Assembly (NCBI RefSeq): GCF_003598715.1
Contig: NZ_QZFU01000023.1
Coordinates: 496,001 to 560,000, forward strand
DNA length: 64,000 bases
Source: Nocardia panacis
Lineage (GTDB): Bacteria > Actinomycetota > Actinomycetes > Mycobacteriales > Mycobacteriaceae
Direction of reading: 5' to 3'
Part shown: positions 1 to 7,073 of the stretch, piece after piece
Numbering within the stretch: position 1 is the stretch's first letter
Layout of the letters: every line of letters begins with the position of its first letter
Notes under the pieces: model-generated
What the model was told of the DNA's origin: nothing
Databases searched by the model: none
Seen by the model: only the letters and a program-made list of their open reading frames with translations
Translations under genes and position numbers: made by a program

Positions 1-331
1 AGGTGGGCATCGTCAACCGCAGCAGTCGGCTGAACAGCCGGGTCCGCAGCCGCAGCAGGAATCGTTCGCCGGTGCGTTCCAACACATACGAAGCGGCCGC
101 GTTGACGACCACTTCGAGCGCCATCAGCACTACCAGCCCGATCACCAGCAGCACCACGGATCGACTCGCCGTCAGCCCGTCGATCACGGCCTTCATGGCG
201 AGCGGCTGTGCTATCCCCAGCCCGGCCGCCACCAGCATCAGCAGCAGGCCGAGGGCGAGGGCGCCCCGATGCCCGGCGAGCATCTGCCACAGTTGGCGCG
301 GCATCCGGTCCTCCTTCGCACGAGAACTCAT
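1..331 (-). CDS. Lasso peptide ABC exporter, N-terminal part (cut by window edge)
   Basis: About 110 codons are visible before the window ends. The ATG at 331 overlaps the stop of the upstream protease gene as ATGA, so the two are translationally coupled. The protein starts MSSRAKEDRMPRQLW and soon enters hydrophobic helices (GALALGLLLMLVAAGLGI, then a second around SVVLLVIGLVVLMALEVV), followed by ERTGERFLLRLRTRLFSRLL, typical of the transmembrane domain of type I exporters of the McjD kind. Position as the last gene after precursor, cyclase and protease is the usual place of the lasso exporter, which secretes the mature peptide and gives self-immunity. The ATPase half lies outside the window, so function is inferred from the membrane part and context. 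Confidence 0.8.
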   Translation of the reverse strand, partial: MSSRAKEDRMPRQLWQMLAGHRGALALGLLLMLVAAGLGIAQPLAMKAVIDGLTASRSVVLLVIGLVVLMALEVVVNAAASYVLERTGERFLLRLRTRLFSRLLRLTMPT

Positions 332-1047
332 GGCCCGACCAGGAATCCGGCTTCCCTCAGTTGGTCCGTCATGACGGTGATGTCGCGGCGCGGCCCGGCC
401 GGATCGATAGCGTATTCCGCCGCGAAGTCGGTGGCGATATCCTCGACCGAACGTCCCGACAGCAGGTGCCGCAGTGAATCGAGACCGACCGGGTTGAGCT
501 GCCAGTAGTGACCGGTCCGCAAGTGCAGCAATACCGCGCCGTCCGATGTGCCGACACTGAGCACCTGCCGATGCAGTCGGAAATCTCCTGTGCCCGTACC
601 CATCTCGGAGTAGTGGTCGGGATCGGCCGCGACCTGCGCCGGCGCGACGGTCAGCATCGGCGTGTAGTGCCCGGCAGGCATCGGCTCATCGATCATCCGC
701 CCTTCGGCCTCCACCCAGGCGTGCGCGCCGAACGGCGCGGTGCACACACCGAGTCGCCAGGTGGGCCAGACTCCGCGCACGCGACACAGCAGTGCTGTCG
801 CGATCGAGCGCTGTAGACAACCGTTGACGGCACACCGCAGGCTGACCGCCATGATCGCCTGCCGCGCACGGGAAGTCTGGTCGGCAGGGGCGGGACGCGC
901 GCCGCGCCGGGCGAATTCGAGCACCCACCGCAGATTCTTGGGCGGCAGTATGGTCAGCGGTGCCGCCACCGCGACCGCGATGAGTGGCAAAACCCTTTGC
1001 CGCCAAGGCAATCGGATCCGCTCGGGTGGCGCGCACGGCGTACTCAC
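328..1047 (-). CDS. Lasso peptide maturation protein: B2 cysteine protease fused to C-terminal RRE/PqqD-like B1 domain
   Basis: A 239-residue protein if the GTG at 1047 is used; this GTG overlaps the cyclase stop as GTGA, whereas the upstream ATG at 1083 would overlap it by 40 nt. Residues ~35-130 are a transglutaminase-like lasso leader peptidase with catalytic Cys77 (GCLQRS), His109 (FGAHAWVE) and Asp120 (MIDEP). Residues ~155-239 look like the PqqD/RRE leader-binding fold (AVLLHLRTGHYWQLNPVG, then SVEDIATDF and LREAGFLVGP at the C-terminus). In actinobacteria B1 and B2 are normally separate genes, and the known fused proteobacterial form has the RRE first; here the RRE is at the C-terminus. 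It should bind the precursor leader and cut it before the core Gly. Confidence 0.85.
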   Translation of the reverse strand: MSTPCAPPERIRLPWRQRVLPLIAVAVAAPLTILPPKNLRWVLEFARRGARPAPADQTSRARQAIMAVSLRCAVNGCLQRSIATALLCRVRGVWPTWRLGVCTAPFGAHAWVEAEGRMIDEPMPAGHYTPMLTVAPAQVAADPDHYSEMGTGTGDFRLHRQVLSVGTSDGAVLLHLRTGHYWQLNPVGLDSLRHLLSGRSVEDIATDFAAEYAIDPAGPRRDITVMTDQLREAGFLVGP

Positions 1048-2861
1048 AGCTTCACCCGGACGGTCGCGACCTGTCGCAGCCACAGTTCGCAGCCCATAGT
1101 CATCTCCAGATTCGGCGCCGGATCGTCGTCCGCGCCGCCGACCGGGGTGTACAGGTACCTCCGCAGCGCATCGACGTCGATCAGGCCGCGCGTGGCCAAC
1201 GCGGAATCCGCGAACAGTTCCAGCAGGTCCGGAACATGCTGATTCAGGGCGTTTTCGACCTCGCTGTCGTACTCGCCCTTGGTGCGGCGATCAAGGATCA
1301 GATCCGGAACCTGCCCCCGCATGGCCGCCGCCAGCAGCGGTTTGTAGTGCCAAGGGTTGAACCGTTCTTCGCAGCGGACCGCGAGCGCGGCCTCGATCAC
1401 CCGATCGTCCAGATACGGAAGATCAAGGCGGAGACCGCCATTGGCATAGGTGCGACACAACTGCCGGAACAGCGGACCGGCGAAACGCAGGTAGGTGAGC
1501 GCCTCGTGCTGACCGCGATCATCCGCCAGGGGCACCGCCTCGTCGGCGATATCGCGCAGGACCCGCCGCGCGGTGTGCACCGCATCGGCGGTGGCCCACG
1601 GTGTGATTCGCAGCGGATAGGCCCAACCCAGCTGCGGCGCATTGGGTGGTGGCGGCGGATCGGTGAGATGGTCGGCGGTGTGCCGCCACCACGAACTCAG
1701 GCTTGCACCGGTGGCGAGTGCCACCATGGTGGACCCCAGCGGCCAGCGGCCCAGCGCCCGGCGTACGCGGAGGTCTCGCAATGCCCGCAACGGATTTCGG
1801 CGCAGCAGCGTGTGCAGGTAACCCGCTCCGCCGGAGAACAGTTCGTCGCCGCCGTGCCCGGCCAGATGCAAAGTGGCCCCGCGCCGGACCAACTCTTGGA
1901 TCTGGTGATCCATGGTGTTGACCCCACGGGTCAGCGCATGCGGCGCCTCGGTATCCGGCAGGATATACGGCGGCTCGAAAACCTTTGGCCCGTCCTCGCT
2001 TTGGAGATGGATATAGTCGGCCCGATCCAGAAGTTTCGCCGCCTCGCCCGCGTAGAAGGGGTCGTCGTTGATCGCGCTGCTCCCCGTCCGGCGGAAGATC
2101 AGCAAGTTGGGCGTGTGCTCGGCGGCGAGAAAGCACAGCGAGGTGGAATCCATACCGCCCGACAGATCCGCCGACAACCGCCCACGCGTCGGCCTGCGCC
2201 ATGCCACGGCCTCCCGCAATGCGGCCCGCACCTGTCCCGACCCCTCGGCGATCGACAGATCCGGTTCCGGCGGTGTCCACCAGCGCACCGGGCGCGCGCG
2301 GTCCTCGCCGTCGAGCAGCAGGTAGGAGTCCGGAGCGATCCGCCGCACACCGCGCCACCAGGTGCGTTCGCTGAGCGGTGGAATCAGTTGCTGGCAGGCG
2401 ATATTCACCGCGAGCATATCCTCGTCCGGCTCGGCATCGATCATGACCGCCAATGTGTCGGCCCGGTCGCTCGCGATGGTGATGCCGTCGAGTCGGGCCG
2501 TGCAGACCTGCCGGGTGCCGGTGAGCGTTCCCTGAAATCGGACCCGCCCATGCACCGAGGCGATGAGGTGCGCGCTGCCCGGCAGTGTGCGGGCGAGTGC
2601 GTCGAGATCGGACGGAGTGCGAATACCCGCGGCCGCCGCCGTCAATTGCTCGGGACCGATCGGGCACTCCCCGAATACCGCGACCCGCACGCCACCCGCA
2701 TCGGCCACGACCAGATTCTCGGCTGCCCAGTGACCGATCAACCACGGTCGTCCGGACGAGTGATCGATGATCTTCGGATCGTGGTGGGGAACCCGCCGTC
2801 CGGCGAGAACACCGCCCGGTGAGTCGGGAAGGACGACAAGACTATTGGTCAGCGCGTACAT
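1044..2861 (-). CDS. Lasso cyclase (asparagine synthetase-like, C protein)
   Basis: A 605-residue asparagine-synthetase-family protein. Residues 1-~190 are the remnant class II glutamine amidotransferase domain; translation starts MYALTNS, so the N-terminal nucleophile Cys is absent, as expected for a lasso cyclase that does not use glutamine. The synthetase domain has the ATP pyrophosphatase loop SGGMDS at 234-239. It should adenylate the side-chain carboxylate of core Asp8 and close the macrolactam with Gly1. The start at 2861 is chosen because GAGG lies 8-9 nt upstream; the frame stays open to 2936, but that extension runs into a terminator-like hairpin. The stop overlaps the protease start (GTGA). 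Confidence 0.88.
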   Translation of the reverse strand: MYALTNSLVVLPDSPGGVLAGRRVPHHDPKIIDHSSGRPWLIGHWAAENLVVADAGGVRVAVFGECPIGPEQLTAAAAGIRTPSDLDALARTLPGSAHLIASVHGRVRFQGTLTGTRQVCTARLDGITIASDRADTLAVMIDAEPDEDMLAVNIACQQLIPPLSERTWWRGVRRIAPDSYLLLDGEDRARPVRWWTPPEPDLSIAEGSGQVRAALREAVAWRRPTRGRLSADLSGGMDSTSLCFLAAEHTPNLLIFRRTGSSAINDDPFYAGEAAKLLDRADYIHLQSEDGPKVFEPPYILPDTEAPHALTRGVNTMDHQIQELVRRGATLHLAGHGGDELFSGGAGYLHTLLRRNPLRALRDLRVRRALGRWPLGSTMVALATGASLSSWWRHTADHLTDPPPPPNAPQLGWAYPLRITPWATADAVHTARRVLRDIADEAVPLADDRGQHEALTYLRFAGPLFRQLCRTYANGGLRLDLPYLDDRVIEAALAVRCEERFNPWHYKPLLAAAMRGQVPDLILDRRTKGEYDSEVENALNQHVPDLLELFADSALATRGLIDVDALRRYLYTPVGGADDDPAPNLEMTMGCELWLRQVATVRVKL

Positions 2862-2892
2862 GGGCGACCTCGCTGGCAGAAGGGGATGAGGT

Positions 2893-2933
2893 AATACGGT
2901 GGGAATCGAAGGGACTCGATCCCCCACCGTATT
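2893..2933 (-). terminator. Hairpin between precursor 1 and cyclase
   Basis: Inverted repeat with arms AATACGGTGGG and CCCACCGTATT, extended inside by ATCGA/TCGAT around a 6-nt loop. It lies 60 nt after the stop of precursor 1 and before the cyclase on the same strand. No T-tract follows, so it may be an attenuator or processing stop that keeps precursor RNA in excess, not a full terminator. A near-identical hairpin follows precursor 2. Confidence 0.7.
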
Positions 2934-2994
2934 CATCGTGCTTCTCGGAACCGGAATCGGCTCCCATACATGGGATTACCTCGCTCGACGCCGA

Positions 2995-3132
2995 CTAGCC
3001 CTTCTTGAAACCGAAGGTTGTCGCGTCCTTCTTGGTGTGGATGGTGCCGAAGGTGTCGGTGGCAACGCGACCGACTTTGGCAGCGACCGGAGGAACATAA
3101 CGCTTCGCACCGGTCCGAGAGGTGTTCTGCAT
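2995..3132 (-). CDS. Lasso peptide precursor 1
   Basis: A 45-residue precursor starting MQNTSRTGAKR. GGAG sits 7 nt upstream of the ATG, so I take this start over an in-frame ATG at 3225. The leader matches the actinobacterial lasso pattern Y-x2-P-x5-G-x5-T-x (Tyr12, Pro15, Gly21, Thr27), with Thr at -2. Predicted cleavage after Phe28 gives the 17-residue core GTIHTKKDATTFGFKKG. Gly1 and Asp8 would form an 8-residue macrolactam ring. There is no Cys, so a class II lasso is expected. The tail holds Phe12, Phe14 and two lysines as possible plugs, and the peptide is strongly cationic. Confidence 0.88.
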   Translation of the reverse strand: MQNTSRTGAKRYVPPVAAKVGRVATDTFGTIHTKKDATTFGFKKG

Positions 3133-3508
3133 CGGTATTCTCCATTCTCTCGTTGTCACTTTCCTTTTCCCCCGTGTCGTCGCGATTCTCCGCGCGACCC
3201 GGAAGCTCTCGCCTGCGATTGACACAGCAGTGGCGACAGTTTCGGATGAAGCTGACAGTCGAATCCAGGATGATCACACCGGCCGCACCAACATATCGGT
3301 CGCCACGGTCGCAGCGTCTCAGTGACACGCCCACGTTTCGCCTGGTGCGTGTCCCGTGAAGAAGGAGAGGTCCGCTCGGCGTCGAAGATCCTCCCCGGTT
3401 GGGGAATTCGCGCCGGATCCAGCGATGGTTCCGCGGCGTGACGCGTCTGCAGGACCTGAGGTGTCGCCGCAGCAGATCGACATCGATCAGGCAGGAGGGG
3501 ATCAAGGC

Positions 3509-3548
3509 AATACGGTGGGGATCGAAAGGACTCGATCCCCACCGTATT
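3509..3548 (-). terminator. Hairpin after precursor 2
   Basis: A perfect 17-bp stem: left arm AATACGGTGGGGATCGA, 6-nt loop AAGGAC, right arm TCGATCCCCACCGTATT. It lies 61 nt downstream of precursor 2. It is the same element as at 2893-2933 but without the mismatch. No T-run follows on the minus strand. Confidence 0.7.
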
Positions 3549-3609
3549 CATCGTGCTTCTCGGAGCCGGAATCGGCTCCCACGCATGGGGTTACCTCGCT
3601 CGCCCCCTA

Positions 3610-3747
3610 TCAGCCCTTCTTGAAGCCCCAGGTTGTCGCGTCCTTCTGGGTGTGGATCGTGCCGAAGGTGTCGGTGGCAACGCGACCGACTTTGGCAGCG
3701 ACCGGAGGAACATAACGCTTCGCACCGGTCCGAGAGGTGTTCTGCAT
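3610..3747 (-). CDS. Lasso peptide precursor 2
   Basis: A 45-residue paralogue of precursor 1 with an identical 28-residue leader. The predicted core is GTIHTQKDATTWGFKKG, differing only at position 6 (Gln for Lys, inside the ring) and 12 (Trp for Phe, in the tail). Ring residues Gly1 and Asp8 are kept. The same GGAG-N7-ATG start context is present. It is the first gene of the cluster in the direction of transcription, so the promoter probably lies in 3750-3950. Identical leaders mean one cyclase/protease set can mature both cores. Confidence 0.88.
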   Translation of the reverse strand: MQNTSRTGAKRYVPPVAAKVGRVATDTFGTIHTQKDATTWGFKKG

Positions 3748-3952
3748 CGGTATTCTCCATTCTCTCGTTGTCACTTTCCTTTTCCTCCACGTCATCGCGA
3801 TGTTCCGCGCGACCCGGAAGCTCTCGCCTGTGATCGATACAGCAGTGGCAGCAGATCGAGATGAGGATGGCGTCCGAATCCAGGATGATCACATCGGCCG
3901 CACCAACATATCGGCCGCCAATGCGGCCGCGTATCCGTGACACACCTTTCTT

Positions 3953-4200
3953 TCATCGCCGCTTCGAAGTAGGCGTGCGCTGTCGACGTCGAGATATCGA
4001 ATGCTTGGGCGAGTGCGTCCCAATCGAGTTCACCGTGAGTTTGTCGAGCGCGCAACTCTTCAGGCCCGGCCACACCGCCTTCGACAGGCGCACGGTGTCC
4101 AGGACCGTGAGCGGCTACCAGTCGGGTAGATGAGGGGTCAGTCCCTTCTGCTCGACGTTCGCGTTGTGCGCCACCAGGGTTCGCCCGAACATGAGACGGC
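3953..4200 (-). pseudogene. DnaQ-like DEDDh 3'-5' exonuclease remnant
   Basis: Read on the minus strand, one frame gives GRTLVAHNANVEQKGL, then PLTVLDTVRLSKAVWPGLKS and ALDKL, a good match to the middle of DnaQ/EXO-III exonucleases (the AHNA..F motif and the LDT block). A stop codon interrupts it just after LPDW, and the frame is lost after ALDKL. Neither the DxE start nor the final HxxxxD motif can be seen in one frame. It is a decayed fragment between the lasso precursors and the methyltransferase gene. Confidence 0.5.
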
Positions 4201-4310
4201 CGATCGACGGGGAGACCTGCCTCCGTTCCGGACAGCGCAAAGCAGCGTCGGCGACAACGGGTTTCGTCGAACTCGTTGAGCGGAGGCCCGGTTTGCACCG
4301 GCCGATCGGC

Positions 4311-5135
4311 TCAGCGAGCCGATGGATGGCCCGTCACACCCGGAGGTAGGGACAGATGCACAGCGGCGTGGTAATAGCCCTCGGTCTCCTTCCCGGCGGG
4401 GTCAGCACCGGCTTCGGTGACGGCGGCGATGGCGTACCGCTGCTCATCGAGGTCGGTGAATCGGCGCTGGAGGACCGTGCGCGCCGGATCGACCTCGGTG
4501 ACCAGACCGTACTCGGCCAGGGCGTCGGCGATGGGCCGGTAGGAACCGGTCCGCAGCACGAACGCGGCGACCCACACCGGTTCGACTGCCGCGCCGAGCA
4601 ATTGCTGAAAGGTGCGCGCGGTCAGGAAACTCGCGCCACCGGTCACGGTGATCAACCCGGCGGGACCTGCCGCCCGTAGCAGGGCAGGTGACGCGGCGCC
4701 GGTTTCCAGGTTCTCGACGAAGCCCGCGTCGAGCAGACCCACGGCCAGCGCGTAGTCGATCGCGGGAGCGGCGATGTCCACCCCGACCACCGGTACGGCA
4801 TCGTCACGGCGACGTGCGGCGTAGAACTCCTTGTCGGACTCGATCAATTCGACCGTGTCCAGCTCGGCTATCTGCGGAAGGGTGTAGCGGGCGTAGAGGT
4901 CGGCGAGGGTCAGATCGTGGTTGAGCAGCGCCGCATTGATGCCGTACGAGCAGCACAGGTCCACCACCGTCACCGGTCCCGACTGTGCGCGCGCGGCGAC
5001 CAGACGGCGGAATACCGCCTGGGCATGATGCGGGGTCCGGTAGTCGAACCGACCGAGACTGCCGAAGTATCCGCGCGGGTCGGGTTGATCGTAGATGTCG
5101 TCGAAAGGTGTTCTGCCTCCGAGGATTTGCGACAT
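4311..5135 (-). CDS. SAM-dependent methyltransferase-like protein
   Basis: A 274-residue protein from the ATG at 5135 (MSQILGGRTPFDD); the frame is open to an ATG at 5192, but the extension looks non-coding. VTVVDLCCSYGINAALLNHDL is an unusual Rossmann motif I version of the class I methyltransferase fold, with GASFLTARTF and a typical late beta-strand region after it. No substrate can be read from the sequence. It follows the flavin monooxygenase by 68 nt on the same strand, so the two are probably co-transcribed, and methylation of the same small molecule is possible. It could instead belong to the lasso cluster, but the decayed sequence between argues against that. Confidence 0.65.
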   Translation of the reverse strand: MSQILGGRTPFDDIYDQPDPRGYFGSLGRFDYRTPHHAQAVFRRLVAARAQSGPVTVVDLCCSYGINAALLNHDLTLADLYARYTLPQIAELDTVELIESDKEFYAARRRDDAVPVVGVDIAAPAIDYALAVGLLDAGFVENLETGAASPALLRAAGPAGLITVTGGASFLTARTFQQLLGAAVEPVWVAAFVLRTGSYRPIADALAEYGLVTEVDPARTVLQRRFTDLDEQRYAIAAVTEAGADPAGKETEGYYHAAVHLSLPPGVTGHPSAR

Positions 5136-5203
5136 ACCCGATCTTGGCACGCCGGGTCCACCGAGGAGCGCGGTTGGACTCGATCGGGCCACAATCGAAT
5201 CCT

Positions 5204-6313
5204 TCAGTCCGGCTGGAAGAATGCGAGCATTCGGCGGCTCGCGTCCGGCGCTGTCAGGAGTTCCTGCACGCGGGCCGACATTCGGGCGGCAGCGCCTGTG
5301 CGTTCGAACATTTCGCGTTCGTAGGTTGCGACGGCGGTGGGGATGTCGCCCTGGTGTGCGGCCAGTGCGAGACCGAGGGAGGCGCCATCGAGCAGGGCCA
5401 TATTGGCGCCCTCGCCCACCGGCGGCATCAGGTGCGCGGCATCGCCGACCAGGGTGCGGTCCGGCTGTGACGGCCAGATCAGGCCGACCGGGAGAGCACT
5501 GATCGACCGGGGCGCCACCAAGTCGTCGCAGGCCGCGATCAATGCGGTGAACCGTGCGTCCCAGCCGGGGAGCAGTTCGATCAGTCGCGCTCGGACGGCG
5601 GCTGGGTCGTCGAATGGGATTGCGCTGGTGGCGAACCAGTTTTCGGGGGTGTTGTAGAAGCAGACGCCGATGCGGACGCGGCCGTCGCCGTTGCGTTGCG
5701 CTGCCAACGACAATCCGTTGCCGATCACCCAGAAGTTGCCGCGCCCGACCATCGCCGCGAGTTCGGGATGCGTGCGGTCGATATCGGGAATGCCGACCTC
5801 GACGACATTCTGACCGAGATGGGCCGGGCGGGCGTCGGTGAGCAGCGCCCGGACCCTGGACTGTGCGCCGTCCGCGCCGACCAGTAGGTCATAGGTCGCG
5901 CTGCTGCCGTCGGCGAAGCGCAGCAGGCCGTTGTCGGCGGAATTGAACGCGTGCCCCCAGCGCACCGCGTCCGCGGGCAGGGAATCCAGCAGCATGTCAC
6001 GCAGATCGGCGCGGTCGACCTCGGGACGGTCGAGGGGGGCGTCCTCGGGGGTGTCCTGCCGCAGCAGCAAGGTGCCGTCCGGTTCCAGCAGGCGCATATC
6101 CTGCCCTTCGCTGCGGGCGATCGCATGGAACCGGTCGATCAGCCCTGCTTCGCGCAGTGCTCGCTGCCCGGAATGGATGTCGAGCATGCCGCCTTGACCG
6201 CGGGCGGCTCGCGAGGATTCGCGTTCATAGACGACGGCCTCGATACCGTGTAGGTGCAACACCCTGGCGAGGGCGAGTCCGCCCATTCCGGCTCCGACGA
6301 TGGCGATGATCAT
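5204..6313 (-). CDS. FAD-dependent monooxygenase, TetX-like
   Basis: A 369-residue group A flavoprotein monooxygenase. The N-terminal GAGMGGLALARVLHLHG is the FAD Rossmann motif followed by YERE; RADLRDMLLDSLP, LLVGADGAQSRVRALL (DG motif) and GDAAHLMPPVGEGANMALLD (GD motif) complete the family signature. The MLDIHSGQRALREAGL stretch and GEGANMALLDG resemble TetX-type tetracycline destructases more than salicylate hydroxylases, but a substrate cannot be assigned. The ATG at 6313 is used because the Rossmann strand begins right there; the open frame to 6349 crosses the operator. It is divergent from a TetR gene with a palindrome between them. Confidence 0.8.
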   Translation of the reverse strand: MIIAIVGAGMGGLALARVLHLHGIEAVVYERESSRAARGQGGMLDIHSGQRALREAGLIDRFHAIARSEGQDMRLLEPDGTLLLRQDTPEDAPLDRPEVDRADLRDMLLDSLPADAVRWGHAFNSADNGLLRFADGSSATYDLLVGADGAQSRVRALLTDARPAHLGQNVVEVGIPDIDRTHPELAAMVGRGNFWVIGNGLSLAAQRNGDGRVRIGVCFYNTPENWFATSAIPFDDPAAVRARLIELLPGWDARFTALIAACDDLVAPRSISALPVGLIWPSQPDRTLVGDAAHLMPPVGEGANMALLDGASLGLALAAHQGDIPTAVATYEREMFERTGAAARMSARVQELLTAPDASRRMLAFFQPD

Positions 6314-6341
6314 GACTACCCTTCGATACACTGGCTCGTGT

Positions 6342-6356
6342 CGATACACTGTATCG
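6342..6356. promoter_or_regulatory. TetR operator palindrome between monooxygenase and tetR
   Basis: Perfect inverted repeat CGATACA-C-TGTATCG in the divergent promoter region. A further half-site CGATACA lies at 6324-6330 and a short palindrome CGATGTATCG at 6364-6373. Repeated copies of the same CGATACA word around the start of a TetR gene point to autoregulation and repression of the monooxygenase. Confidence 0.7.
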
Positions 6357-6381
6357 GACCATGCGATGTATCGTCAGCGAC

Positions 6382-7062
6382 ATGTTGGTGTGGGAGCGGC
6401 CGGAGCCGCAGGATCGACCGGTGCCTGCCCCATTGAGCCGAGAGCGGATCGTCGGTGCGGCAATCCGACTGGCCGACGAGGATGGGCTCGCGGCGGTTTC
6501 ACTGCGCAAAGTCGCTGCCGCGCTGAACGTAGGGCCGATGCGACTCTACGGCTATATCGCCACCAAGGAGGAGTTGCTCGACCTGATGGTCGATGCGGTC
6601 CATGCCGAGATCCGACCGATCGGAGACGGTTGGCGAGAAGTGCTGCGGTCCCTCGCCGAAACCACTCGACAGGCAGCTCATCAGCACGAATGGTTCGCCG
6701 ACCTGCTCGGTGGCCGACCCCAGCTCGGACCGCACGCCCTGGCCGGGGGCGAGGCCGTGGTCGCCGCGATGGGCGGTGTCGACGTGGATACCGTCATGCC
6801 GGTGGTCGCCGCGGTCAACGCGTATGTGATCGGCGCGGTGCGTGGCGAGATCACCGAGCGCCGCGCCGAACGAACCACCGGAATGGATACGCGGCAGTGG
6901 CAGGCCGCCTTCGGGCCATATTTGGAGCGGACCTTCGCGACCGGCCGATACCCCGCACTGGCCACGGTCATCCGCGACGGCGCCCACCTGGACGCCGACC
7001 AGACCTTTGACGTCGGCCTCGAACTCCTCCTCGACGGCATCCAATCCCGCATCTCGAGCTGA
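6382..7062 (+). CDS. TetR family transcriptional regulator
   Basis: A 226-residue regulator from the ATG at 6382 (MLVWERPEP); another in-frame ATG at 6361 would put a likely operator half-site inside the gene. The helix-turn-helix is RIVGAAIRLADEDGLAAVSLRKVAAAL followed by VGPMRLYGYIATKEELLDLM at residues ~25-75. The C-terminal domain resembles the TetR_C family that includes tetracycline repressors. It is divergent from the TetX-like monooxygenase, which together with the CGATACA palindromes suggests it controls that gene in response to the enzyme's substrate. Confidence 0.85.
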   Translation: MLVWERPEPQDRPVPAPLSRERIVGAAIRLADEDGLAAVSLRKVAAALNVGPMRLYGYIATKEELLDLMVDAVHAEIRPIGDGWREVLRSLAETTRQAAHQHEWFADLLGGRPQLGPHALAGGEAVVAAMGGVDVDTVMPVVAAVNAYVIGAVRGEITERRAERTTGMDTRQWQAAFGPYLERTFATGRYPALATVIRDGAHLDADQTFDVGLELLLDGIQSRISS

Positions 7063-7073
7063 TGCCGCACCGG

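Larger units (their letters stand above)
2893..3943 (-). repeat. Tandem duplication (~600 bp) carrying the two lasso precursors
   Basis: The stretch from the hairpin at 2893 through the precursor and its upstream region to ~3330 is repeated, highly similar, from 3509 to ~3943. Both copies contain hairpin, precursor, ribosome-binding site and an upstream block with GATATGTTGGTGCGGCCG. The ~170 nt before the second hairpin (about 3330-3508) is not in the other copy; its end, 3467-3495, resembles the 3' part of the cyclase gene near 1157-1185, suggesting a larger precursor-cyclase unit was duplicated and then mostly deleted. Confidence 0.85.

Noticed and set aside
984..2822. A 612-codon plus-strand frame opposite the cyclase
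   Set aside because: Arg/Gln-rich shadow of the cyclase gene, which has full family motifs on the minus strand. Similar long shadow frames opposite other high-GC genes were also ignored.
3156..3551. Longer minus-strand frames over the lasso precursor region
   Set aside because: They run through the terminator-like hairpins and the DNA duplication; only the 45-codon precursors have good ribosome-binding sites and family patterns.
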